NCBI RefSeq assembly: GCF_044458865.1
Contig: NZ_JBITIH010000001.1
Span: forward strand, 496,001-560,000
Length of the DNA stretch: 64,000 bases
From: Micromonospora_G sp044458865
Lineage (GTDB): Bacteria > Actinomycetota > Actinomycetes > Mycobacteriales > Micromonosporaceae
Direction of reading: 5' to 3'
Position 1 is the first letter of the stretch. Each line of letters begins with the position of its first letter. The position numbers and the translations under genes were made by a program. The notes below the pieces were generated by a model. That model ran no database searches and was not told the origin of the DNA. It saw only the letters and a list, made by a program, of their open reading frames with translations. Positions 35,087 to 42,994 of the stretch are shown in pieces.

Positions 35087-38000
35087 CGAGGACGCGCTCC
35101 ACGGCTGCCCGGGACCGTCGCGCGGTACGCAGGTACTCGTCGAGGAACTCGCCCGGATCACCGGCACCGAGCAGCCGCACCACCCCCGCCAACTCCACCC
35201 CGTGCCGGGGTAGCTGGTCGCCGGCCCGGCCCCGGACCAGCATCAGCGCGTTGCGTACCCGGGCGGCGAGGGTCCAGCTCGCGGCCATGACGGCGGCGTC
35301 GGCCGCGTCGATCAGATCGGCGTCCCGGGCCGCGGCGAGCGCGTCGAGGGTACGGGTGCCGCGAAGCGTGGGCGTCTCGCCGGCGTGCCGGAGCTGGACC
35401 ATCTGCACCGCCCACTCGACGTCGGCGAGCCCGCCCCGACCGAGTTTGGTGTGGGTGGCGGGGTCGGCTCCCCGGGGCAGTCGTTCGGTCTCGACCCGGG
35501 CCTTGATCCGCCGGATCTCGGTCACCTGTGCCCGGGTCAGTCCGTGTTCCGGGTAACGCACCGGGTCGATCATGAGCTCGAACTCCCGGCCCAGGTCGGC
35601 GTCACCGCAGACGTGCCGGGCGCGCAGCAGTGCCTGTGCCTCCCACACCTTCGCCCAGCGGGCGTAGTACTGGGCGTAGGCGGCGAGGCTGCGTACCAGT
35701 GGGCCCTGGCGGCCCTCCGGGCGCAGGTCGGCGTCGACGCCGAGCGGCGGGTCGGGAGCGGGCCGGCCGAGCAGCCGGCGCAGCTCCTCGGCGATGGCGT
35801 GCGCGGCGGCGCTGGCGGTGCTCTCCGGCACCCCGGGTGGCGGGTCGTAGACGAAGAGCACGTCGGCGTCGGAGAAGTAGTTCTGCTCGTAGCCGCCGAG
35901 CCGGCCCATGCCGACGATGGCGAAACGCAGACCGGGCAGCTCCGGTACGGCGGCGCGGGCGACCTGGAGCGCGGCGGCGAGCGTCGCGTCGGTGACCGCG
36001 CTCAGCGCCGCCCCGATGACGGTGATGTCGGCCTCGGCGAGTTGCGCCGGTTCGAGCTGTTCGAGCGGGTCGTACTGGGGTGGGGCGAGCGCGCCGGCCC
36101 GGTGCAGCACGTCGGCGCAGCCGAGCCGGATCAGCTCGCGGCGACGTAGCGCGCGGACGGCGCTGATCGCGGCGTCCGGGTCGGCCGGGTTCGGTCCCCG
36201 TCCGGGCAGGTGCCGGCTGGCGGCGGCGATGAACCCCTCGCGCAGCACGGCCGGGTCACGCGGGGCCAGTTCGGTGTCGTCGGCGAGCAGCCGCAGCGAC
36301 TCCGGGTCCCGGGCCAGCAGGTCGGCGACGTACCGGGACAGGGCGAGGGTGCGGGCGAGCCGACGGGCGACCGGTCCCTCGTCGCGGAGCAGTCGCAGGT
36401 ACCAGGGCGTGCTGCCGAGCTTGTCGGAGACCTGGCGGTAGTTGAGCAGTCCCCGGTCCGGCTCGGGGGCGTCGGCGAACTCCTGGAGCAGCACCGGCAG
36501 CAGGGTCCGCTGGATCGCGGCGGTGCGACTCACCCCGCCGGTGAGCGCCTGGAGGTGTTGCAGGGCGCGGGCGGGGTCGCGGAAGCCGAGGATCTCCAGC
36601 CGGTGCCCGGCCGCCTCCGGGGTCAGCCGCAGCCCGTCGGCGGAGACACGGGCCACCGCCTCCAACAGCGGCCGGTAGAAAATCTTGATGTGCAGCCGGC
36701 GTACCTCGTTGGAGTGCGTCACCCAGTCGGCCCGGAACGCCTCGACCGCGTCCCGCTGGGCGGTGGCGGTGTAACCGAGGGCGTGCGCGAGCCACCGCAG
36801 CCCCTGCGGCTCGCTCGGCACGGTGTGCGTACGCCGCAGGCCCTGTAGTTGCAGTCGGTGCTCGACGGCGCGGAGGAACCGGTAGCCACGCAGCAGCGAC
36901 TCCCCGTCGGCCCGCCCGACGTACCCGCCCGCGACCAGTGCCCGCAGCGCCGGGATGGTGCCGCTGGAGCGGAGCGACTCGTCGCCGCGCCCGTGCACCA
37001 GTTGCAGCAGTTGGATGGCGAACTCGATGTCCCGCAGGCCGCCCGGACCGCGCTTGATCTCGCGGTCCAGTTCCCGGGCCGGGATGTGGTCGATGATCCG
37101 GCGGCGCATCGCCCGTACGTCCTCGACCGCCTCCGGCCGCTCGGCGGCGGTCCAGACCAGCGGTGCGAGCTGGTCGATCCACTCCTGGGCCAGCTCCAGG
37201 TCACCGGCGGCCGGACGGGCCTTCAGCAGCGCCTGGAACTCCCAGGTGCGGGCCCAGCGCCGGTAGTAGGCGAGGTGGCTGGCGAGGGTCCGGACCAGCG
37301 GTCCACGGCTGCCCTCGGGGCGCAGGGCGGCGTCGACCGGCCAGGCGACCAGGCCGCAGATGTGGATCAGCCGGGTGGCGATCGTGGTCGCCGGACCGAG
37401 ATCGTCGTCGGTGGCGGCGACGAAGATGACGTCGACGTCCGAGACGTAGTTCAGCTCCTCGCCCCCGCACTTGCCCATCGCCACCACGGCGAGCCTCGGC
37501 ACCGGCGTACCGGCGGGCAGTTCGGTGACGGCGATGTCGTACGCGGCGCCCAGGGTGGCGTCGGCGAGTCCGGAGAGCGCCGCCATGGTCTGTTCCAGGC
37601 TCTGCCCACCGGTCAGGTCGGCCGCCGCGATCCGCAGCAGTGCCAGCCGGTACGCCCGACGCAGCGCGGCCACCACCGGCAGCGGCGGCAGCACCGGCGG
37701 TTCCAGCACCGGAGAGTTCCGACTGCCCATCGGCCGGACCAGGGTGGCCTCGTCCCCGGCTCCCCGGGACGCGCCGGCCCGGTTCCCGTTGCGGCCGTCC
37801 GCCCGGTTGGCGTCGCCGCCCAGGCCGTCGCAGAGGGTGCCGTCGGCACGCGGCGGAAGCCCGTCGGCGCCGGTGACCAGCACCCGCCACTGGTCCGGGT
37901 TCGCCACCAGGTGGTCGCCGAGCGCGGACGACGCCCCGAGTACGGCCACCAGCCGGCGGCGCAGCCCCGGGTCGGTGTGCAACGCGCTCAGCAGCACCGA

Positions 38001-38267
38001 TCCGGGGCCGGTGTCCGGGGCGGCGACCCGCCGCTCCGCCTCGACCAGGCGGTGGAGCTGACGCAGCGCGAGATCGGCGTCGGCGGCCCGGGAGAGGGCG
38101 TTGATCAGATCCGCCGCCGGGCCGTCGGTCGGCTCCTGGGCGGTGCTGTCCCAGAGCCCGAGCCCGGTCGACCCGAGCAGGTCCGCCGCGCGGGAGCCGT
38201 GGTCGCCGTCGGCCGCGCCGAAGCCGTACCGGGCGAGGCGGGCGTGCGCGCTGGTCGGTCTGGTCAC
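35079..38267 (-). CDS. glnE: bifunctional glutamine-synthetase adenylyltransferase/deadenylase
   Basis: A 1062-residue GlnE that adds AMP to, and removes it from, GlnA Tyr402. It has two nucleotidyltransferase domains: the N-terminal deadenylylase-type (around residue 260, GKCGGEELNYVSDVDVIFVA) and the C-terminal adenylyltransferase (around 790, GMGRLGGYEQNYFSDADVLF). Both retain the Gly-x10-Asp-x-Asp catalytic pattern. GPGGLRDIEF and GRGGLADVEWAVQ lie in the helical domains. Its ATG overlaps the stop of the upstream amidotransferase (ATGA). Length is normal. Confidence 0.96.
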   Translation of the reverse strand: MTRPTSAHARLARYGFGAADGDHGSRAADLLGSTGLGLWDSTAQEPTDGPAADLINALSRAADADLALRQLHRLVEAERRVAAPDTGPGSVLLSALHTDPGLRRRLVAVLGASSALGDHLVANPDQWRVLVTGADGLPPRADGTLCDGLGGDANRADGRNGNRAGASRGAGDEATLVRPMGSRNSPVLEPPVLPPLPVVAALRRAYRLALLRIAAADLTGGQSLEQTMAALSGLADATLGAAYDIAVTELPAGTPVPRLAVVAMGKCGGEELNYVSDVDVIFVAATDDDLGPATTIATRLIHICGLVAWPVDAALRPEGSRGPLVRTLASHLAYYRRWARTWEFQALLKARPAAGDLELAQEWIDQLAPLVWTAAERPEAVEDVRAMRRRIIDHIPARELDREIKRGPGGLRDIEFAIQLLQLVHGRGDESLRSSGTIPALRALVAGGYVGRADGESLLRGYRFLRAVEHRLQLQGLRRTHTVPSEPQGLRWLAHALGYTATAQRDAVEAFRADWVTHSNEVRRLHIKIFYRPLLEAVARVSADGLRLTPEAAGHRLEILGFRDPARALQHLQALTGGVSRTAAIQRTLLPVLLQEFADAPEPDRGLLNYRQVSDKLGSTPWYLRLLRDEGPVARRLARTLALSRYVADLLARDPESLRLLADDTELAPRDPAVLREGFIAAASRHLPGRGPNPADPDAAISAVRALRRRELIRLGCADVLHRAGALAPPQYDPLEQLEPAQLAEADITVIGAALSAVTDATLAAALQVARAAVPELPGLRFAIVGMGRLGGYEQNYFSDADVLFVYDPPPGVPESTASAAAHAIAEELRRLLGRPAPDPPLGVDADLRPEGRQGPLVRSLAAYAQYYARWAKVWEAQALLRARHVCGDADLGREFELMIDPVRYPEHGLTRAQVTEIRRIKARVETERLPRGADPATHTKLGRGGLADVEWAVQMVQLRHAGETPTLRGTRTLDALAAARDADLIDAADAAVMAASWTLAARVRNALMLVRGRAGDQLPRHGVELAGVVRLLGAGDPGEFLDEYLRTARRSRAAVERVLDA

Positions 38268-39043
38268 CGCGGCTCCTGCGACCCGAGCAACGGCAGGTCA
38301 CGACGGGATGGCGGTACGTCCAGGTCGCCCTGGGCCAGGGCGGCGAAGCGGATCGCGAACGGCTGCCAGACCTCCTCGACGTCGGCCAGCACCGCGTCGG
38401 CGGCGGCGACGACGGCGTCCGGGTCGTAGCCCAGTTCGTCGAGGATCGCCGAGTCGGTCGCCCAGCCCGCGATCATGTCGGTGTCGGGCTCGATGTGGAA
38501 CTGCAACCCCCAGGCCCGGTCGCCGAGCCGGAACGCCTGGTGCGGGTAGCGGGTCGAGGCGGCGAGCAGCACCGCCCCCCGGGGCAGTTCGGTGATCTCG
38601 TCCTCGTGCCACTGCAACACGTCGGGAATCAACGGAACCCACTTGAACAGCGGGTCGCCGTCGGCGGCGTCACGCTTGCCGACCACACCCGGTCCCACCT
38701 CCGGCCCGGACTCGCTGCGCGCCACGGTGCCGGCGTGGGCGGTGGCGAGCAGTTGCGCGCCCAGGCAGATCGCCAGGGTCGGCAGCCGGTGCCGTACCGC
38801 CTTGCGTAGCAGCCCTTCGAGCTGCGGGAACCAGGGCGCGTCCGGACTGCCGTCGGGCAGCGGGTACGCCTGCTGCCGTCCGCCGAGCACCACCAGCGCC
38901 TCGAACCCGGTCAACTCCTCGGGCAGGGCGTCACCGGCGTGCGGCCGGAGTACGTGCAGGTCGAGACCGGCCTCGGTGAGCCACTCCCCCAGCCGACGGA
39001 GATCGTCCGTCGGGTCATTCTCGATCACCAGCGCGGTTGCCAC
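38264..39043 (-). CDS. class I glutamine amidotransferase
   Basis: A 259-residue GATase-I domain protein. The nucleophile Cys lies in AICLGAQLLA, and His and Glu in LQFHIEPD. No synthetase domain is attached, so it is a stand-alone amidotransferase or gamma-glutamyl hydrolase-like enzyme (GuaA N-terminal-like). GTG at 39043 (VATALVIEND) is chosen. It is translationally coupled to glnE, which fits a role in glutamine metabolism. It is divergent from the LD-carboxypeptidase gene across 51 bases. Confidence 0.88.
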   Translation of the reverse strand: MATALVIENDPTDDLRRLGEWLTEAGLDLHVLRPHAGDALPEELTGFEALVVLGGRQQAYPLPDGSPDAPWFPQLEGLLRKAVRHRLPTLAICLGAQLLATAHAGTVARSESGPEVGPGVVGKRDAADGDPLFKWVPLIPDVLQWHEDEITELPRGAVLLAASTRYPHQAFRLGDRAWGLQFHIEPDTDMIAGWATDSAILDELGYDPDAVVAAADAVLADVEEVWQPFAIRFAALAQGDLDVPPSRRDLPLLGSQEPR

Positions 39044-39094
39044 GACGTCGAGGCTATCCGGTGGCCAAAGATGATCCGGATAGGCTGGCACCCC

Positions 39095-40057
39095 GTGACC
39101 GACACCCGACCCGTGACCGCCGTACCGGTGGCCCAGGCGCAGCCCGTACGTCCGGCCGCCCTGCGCCCCGGCGACCAGGTGATGCTGGTCTCGCCTTCCG
39201 GTCCGACCAGGCCGGAGCGGTTGGCCCGGGGCCTCGAACTGCTCGCCGGTTGGGGATTGCGTCCGGTGCTGGCCCCGAACGCGTACGCCCGCCAGGGTTA
39301 CCTGGCCGGCTCGGACGAGCTGCGTGCCGCCGACGTCAACGCCGCCTTCGCCGACCCGGAGGTACGCGGGATCGTCTGCACCCGGGGCGGCTACGGCGCG
39401 CAGCGGATGGTCGACGCGATCGACATGGCGGCGGTCCGGGCGGATCCGAAGGTGGTGGTCGGCTTCTCCGACATCACCGCCTTGCAGTTCGCGCTCTGGC
39501 GCGGTGCCCGCCTCGCCACCGTGCACGGTCCGGGGGCCGCCTGGCTGGACACGCGCCTCCCGGAGCACTCGGCCGAATCACTGCGCGGGGCGCTGATGAC
39601 CACGGAGGCGGTGACCGTCAGCCGTTTGGCCACCGAGGAGACCGCGCCGGTGGTGGTGCCCGGGGTGGCGACCGGACCGCTGATCGGCGGCAACCTCTGC
39701 CTGATCGTGTCGTCGCTCGGCACCCACGACATGCCCGACCTGACCGGGTCGATCCTGCTGATCGAGGATGTCGGGGAGCAGCCGTACAAGGTGGACCGGA
39801 TGCTGACCCAGTTGCGGCGGACCGGGGTGCTGGCCGAGGTGGCCGGGGTGGCGGTGGGTCAGTTCACGAACTGCGCGGACAACTGGGCGGTGAGCGTCGC
39901 CGACGTGCTCGCCGACCGCCTCGGCGACCTGGGTGTGCCGGTCCTCGGCGGGCTACCGATCGGTCACGGGGAGGGCCAGCTCACCGTGGGTGTGGGTACG
40001 TCGGCCACCCTCGACGCCACCGCCGGCACCCTGACCGTCTCTCCCGCCGTCGCCTGA
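39095..40057 (+). CDS. LD-carboxypeptidase (S66)
   Basis: A 320-residue member of peptidase family S66 (LdcA-like), which trims tetrapeptides to tripeptides in murein recycling, or of the MccF-like self-immunity group. Visible are VMLVSPSGPTRPERL, CTRGGYGAQRM and the catalytic Ser in VVGFSDITAL, followed by VHGPGAAW and LLIEDVGEQPYKVDRML. GTG start. No signal peptide, so it is cytosolic. There are no microcin-like neighbours; murein recycling is the default reading. Confidence 0.9.
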   Translation: MTDTRPVTAVPVAQAQPVRPAALRPGDQVMLVSPSGPTRPERLARGLELLAGWGLRPVLAPNAYARQGYLAGSDELRAADVNAAFADPEVRGIVCTRGGYGAQRMVDAIDMAAVRADPKVVVGFSDITALQFALWRGARLATVHGPGAAWLDTRLPEHSAESLRGALMTTEAVTVSRLATEETAPVVVPGVATGPLIGGNLCLIVSSLGTHDMPDLTGSILLIEDVGEQPYKVDRMLTQLRRTGVLAEVAGVAVGQFTNCADNWAVSVADVLADRLGDLGVPVLGGLPIGHGEGQLTVGVGTSATLDATAGTLTVSPAVA

Positions 40058-40257
40058 CGGCCGTTTCCACGTCCCGGCCACACACCTGTCGCCGCGTGGG
40101 GATCCCCCGGACGCGACCAGTCGCCGCGTACCGTTCATGCCCGAATTTCGGTTTTCGCGCCTGATTCACAGCCCTCACATAGGTTCGGCACGGTCTTCGT
40201 TCAGCTCGACCGGTGACGGTGGGCGGGTCAGATTCGCAGAGCGAAACGGGGGTTTCG

Positions 40258-40761
40258 ATGTTGAGGAACATCTCCAGGAAGACCGCGCTCGGTGGGCTCG
40301 CCGCCGCCGGCGCACTAGCGGTGGGCATCGCCGTACCGACCGTCGCCTTCGCCGACGACCCGGCCACCCCGACACCGTCGTCGTCGACCGCGACCACCGC
40401 GCCCGCCCCTGCTGCCGGTGACAAGGGCGGTGAGCAGGGACGCCCCGAGCGCGGGGCGGCGTTCGCCGAGGCGCTGGCGAAGGAACTGGGCATCACTCCG
40501 GACAAGGTGACCGCGGCGCTGGACAAGCTGCGCGAGCAGCACAAGCCCGACGGCAAGCCGCCGGCGGGCCAGGCCGACGACCGGAGGGCCGACTGGAAGG
40601 CCAACCTCGCCGACCGGCTGGACCAGGCGGTCAAGGACGGCAAGCTCACCCAGGAACAGGCGGACGCCATCAAGGCGGCCTTCGACGCCGGCGTCCTGCC
40701 CGGCGGACTCGCCGGCCACTGGCGCGGCGGCCCCGGCGGTGCTGCCGGCCAGTCGAAGTAA
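40258..40761 (+). CDS. secreted protein of unknown function, 167 aa
   Basis: A signal peptide is clear (KTALGGLAAAGALAVGIAVP, then TVAFA|DD cleavage). A Pro/Thr/Ala linker leads to a helical domain with ITPDKVTAALDKLREQHK and a repeated charged helix (LADRLDQAVKDGKLTQEQAD) ending Gly-rich. The GKLTQEQADAIK pattern is seen in several actinomycete exported proteins of unknown role. ATG at 40258 follows a short upstream in-frame stretch without a ribosome site. Confidence 0.75.
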   Translation: MLRNISRKTALGGLAAAGALAVGIAVPTVAFADDPATPTPSSSTATTAPAPAAGDKGGEQGRPERGAAFAEALAKELGITPDKVTAALDKLREQHKPDGKPPAGQADDRRADWKANLADRLDQAVKDGKLTQEQADAIKAAFDAGVLPGGLAGHWRGGPGGAAGQSK

Positions 40762-40807
40762 CCGACGACCGGGTTTGCCGCCCGGGGCGGTCGGGCACCT
40801 GTACCTC

Positions 40808-40843
40808 GGCCCGGGAGCAGCGCCCCGATGTTGCTCCCGGGCC
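40808..40843 (+). terminator. terminator after secreted-protein gene
   Basis: A perfect 12-bp stem (GGCCCGGGAGCA) with a 12-base loop, and TTTT within about 12 bases after the stem. Confidence 0.75.
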
Positions 40844-40870
40844 GCCCACCTTCGTCCTTTTCGGCTGAAT

Positions 40871-40901
40871 CTGCCCTGACCAGATCTCCTGATCAGGGCA
40901 G
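40871..40901 (-). terminator. hairpin at the end of the 41.3-kb hypothetical gene
   Basis: A stem CTGCCCTGA/TCAGGGCAG (9 bp) that overlaps the last codons of the minus-strand gene. The minus strand runs into AAAAGG, not a T-run, so it may be moderate. Confidence 0.5.
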
Positions 40902-41309
40902 TTGGACCGGGTACGCCCCGGGCGCGTACGGCATCGAACTGGCCTGGGTCGACGGGGTGTCCCGCCGCTCGGCCTGGGCGAAACCGGCCGACCGGGTGTT
41001 CTCCCGGGGCCAGCCACCGGCCTCGTGGAACAGGCGCAGCGCGGTCGCCACCACCTCGCCCAACGGCTCGTGCGCCTCGATGTCGATGCTCGTCCCGGGC
41101 GTCTCGATCCGGACCTTCGTCGGACCGGGTCTGGTGGTCACCGCCACCGTCGACGCGTCGGTGGTCACCGCGACCGTGGGGGCGTCGCTGGTCACCGCCA
41201 CCACCGGAGTCTCGGCGGTGGTGACCACCGTGCCCGTGGTCGTGGTCACCACCGTGGACGCGTCACCGGTCACGGTCGGGGGCTTGGGCTGCGCGGGAAC
41301 GCTCGTCAC
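40893..41309 (-). CDS. hypothetical protein with Thr/Val repeats, 138 aa
   Basis: The first ~60 residues are a low-complexity array of VAVTTDASTV-like repeats (Thr, Val, Ala, Asp). A compact domain follows: TKVRIETPGTSIDIEAHEPL, GEVVATALRLFHEAG, and a Pro-rich C-terminus. No signal peptide is evident. The helical segment resembles small ClpS/FHA-adjacent regulatory modules only vaguely, so no function is assigned. It lies 73 bases downstream of glnA2 on the same strand. GC pattern and repeats could be phase-slippage prone. Confidence 0.65.
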   Translation of the reverse strand: MTSVPAQPKPPTVTGDASTVVTTTTGTVVTTAETPVVAVTSDAPTVAVTTDASTVAVTTRPGPTKVRIETPGTSIDIEAHEPLGEVVATALRLFHEAGGWPRENTRSAGFAQAERRDTPSTQASSMPYAPGAYPVQLP

Positions 41310-41382
41310 GGCACCATTCTCGCGCCACGGGGCACCGTCGCGCCACGCCCCGAGCGCACCGCGTCGAAAACCCCTCCCGGGT

Positions 41383-42735
41383 TCAGAGCGCCCCGAGGTA
41401 ACGCCTGCGCTCGTACGGGGTGACCTCGCGGCGGTACTGCTCCCACTCGGCCCGCTTGTTGCGCAGGAAGAAGTCGAAGACGTGCTCGCCGAGCACCTCG
41501 GCGACCAGCTCCGAACCGGCCATCACGTCGATCGCCTCGGCCAGGTTCTCCGGCAGCGCCTCGTACCCCATGGCCTTGCGCTCGGCGTTGGAGAGCGACC
41601 AGACGTCGTCCTCGGCCCCCGGCGGCAGTTCGTAGCCCTCCTCGATGCCCTTGAGCCCGGCACCGAGCAGCACCGCGAAGGCCAGGTACGGGTTGGCCGC
41701 CGAGTCGAGCGAGCGCACCTCCACCCGGGCCGAGTTCGGCTTGCCGTACGCCGGCACGCGAACCAGCGCGGAGCGGTTCAGGTGCCCCCAGCAGACATAC
41801 GCCGGGGACTCGGTGATCCGGTCCGGCAGGGCCTGCGGGAAGAGCCGCTTGTACGAGTTGACCCACTGGTTGGTGACCGCGGTGTATTCGCGGGCGTGCA
41901 CCAGCAGCCCGGCGATGAAGGCGCGGGCCACCTTGGAGAGCTTCGACGGGTCGCCGCCGTCGTGGAAGGCGTTGCGCTCCCCCTCGAACAGGGACAGGTG
42001 GGTGTGCATCCCGCTGCCCGGCTGGTCGGTGAAGGGCTTCGGCATGAAGCTGGCCTGGACCCCGGTGGAGAGCGCCACCTCCTTGATGACGTGCCGGAAC
42101 GTCATGATGTTGTCGGCCGTGGTGAGCGCGTCCGCGTAGCGCAGGTCGATCTCCTGCTGGCCCGGGGCGACCTCGTGGTGGCTGAACTCGACCGAGATGC
42201 CGATCCGCTCCAGCGAGAGCACCGCCTGGCGGCGGAAGTCGCGGGCGACGGCGTGGGTGGTGTGCTCGAAGTAGCCACCGGCGTCGACCGGGACCGGCAC
42301 CGACCCGTCGTTCGGGCCGTTCTCAAGCAGGAAGAACTCGATTTCGGGGTGGGTGTAGAAGGTGAAGCCCTTCTCGGCGGCCCGGGAGAGCGCACGCCGC
42401 AGGACGTGGCGCGGGTCGGCCCAGGAGGGGGTGCCGTCGGGGAGCAGGATGTCGCAGAACATGCGGGCGCTCTCGCCGCTGACCCCACCCTCGAACGGGA
42501 AGACCTGGAACGTGGTCGGGTCGGGCATGGCGACCATGTCGGACTCGAAGACCCGGGCGAAGCCCTCGATCGCGGAGCCGTCGAACCCGATGCCTTCCTC
42601 GAACGCGGCCTCAAGTTCGGCCGGCGCGACCGAGACACTCTTCAACGTGCCGAGCACGTCGGTGAACCACAACCGGACGAAACGGATGTCGCGCTCTTCT
42701 AGGGTGCGGAGCACGAACTCCTGCTGACGGTCCAC
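41383..42735 (-). CDS. glnA2: glutamine synthetase paralogue GlnA2
   Basis: A 450-residue GSI-like enzyme closest to mycobacterial GlnA2 (Rv2222c): FVLRTLEERDIRFVRLWFTDVLG, IGFDGSAIEGFARV, HPEIEFFLLENG, HTHLSLFEG and NRSALVRVPAYG. The adenylylation loop reads DDVWSLSNAER, with Trp where GlnA has Tyr, so GlnE should not control it. In Streptomyces related GlnA-like enzymes glutamylate polyamines or ethanolamine, so true glutamine synthesis is not certain. GTG at 42735 is used. A possible GlnR site lies about 65 bases upstream. Confidence 0.92.
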   Translation of the reverse strand: MDRQQEFVLRTLEERDIRFVRLWFTDVLGTLKSVSVAPAELEAAFEEGIGFDGSAIEGFARVFESDMVAMPDPTTFQVFPFEGGVSGESARMFCDILLPDGTPSWADPRHVLRRALSRAAEKGFTFYTHPEIEFFLLENGPNDGSVPVPVDAGGYFEHTTHAVARDFRRQAVLSLERIGISVEFSHHEVAPGQQEIDLRYADALTTADNIMTFRHVIKEVALSTGVQASFMPKPFTDQPGSGMHTHLSLFEGERNAFHDGGDPSKLSKVARAFIAGLLVHAREYTAVTNQWVNSYKRLFPQALPDRITESPAYVCWGHLNRSALVRVPAYGKPNSARVEVRSLDSAANPYLAFAVLLGAGLKGIEEGYELPPGAEDDVWSLSNAERKAMGYEALPENLAEAIDVMAGSELVAEVLGEHVFDFFLRNKRAEWEQYRREVTPYERRRYLGAL

Positions 42736-42799
42736 TTCAACCCCTCGTGACACTCCTGCTCGACCCGGCCAGCCATTCCCCGACCTAGCGGCCCAGTCT

Positions 42800-42826
42800 T
42801 ACCCGACCTCGTTACGTCGACGTTAC
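42800..42826 (-). promoter_or_regulatory. possible GlnR-type operator upstream of glnA2
   Basis: On the minus strand GTAAC, six bases, GTAAC, six bases, GGGTA: two clean half-sites at the 11-base spacing of GlnR boxes, with a poor third. It lies 66-91 bases before the glnA2 start. Confidence 0.4.
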
Positions 42827-42886
42827 GTGATCTCGGTCGCGTCCGGTGCGTCGGGACGGGCGCTGTCCCGTTCGTCCCGCGTCGGT

Positions 42887-42942
42887 GGTTAGGAAGGGCC
42901 CCTTCCTCTACCGAATCCGATAACAGGGGGCCCTTCCTTACC
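42887..42942. repeat. AAGGAAGGGCCCC dispersed palindrome, copy 3
   Basis: An imperfect inverted repeat (GGTTAGGAAGGGCCCCTT against GGTAAGGAAGGGCCCCCT). Here it lies between the divergent glnA2 and nadE, where a terminator is not expected. It shares the core with the copies at 8463 and 14521. Confidence 0.8.
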
Positions 42943-42994
42943 TCGCTTCACCCCGGTGCGAGCAAGGCCGACGACGGCGCGGCAAGATGAGGAC

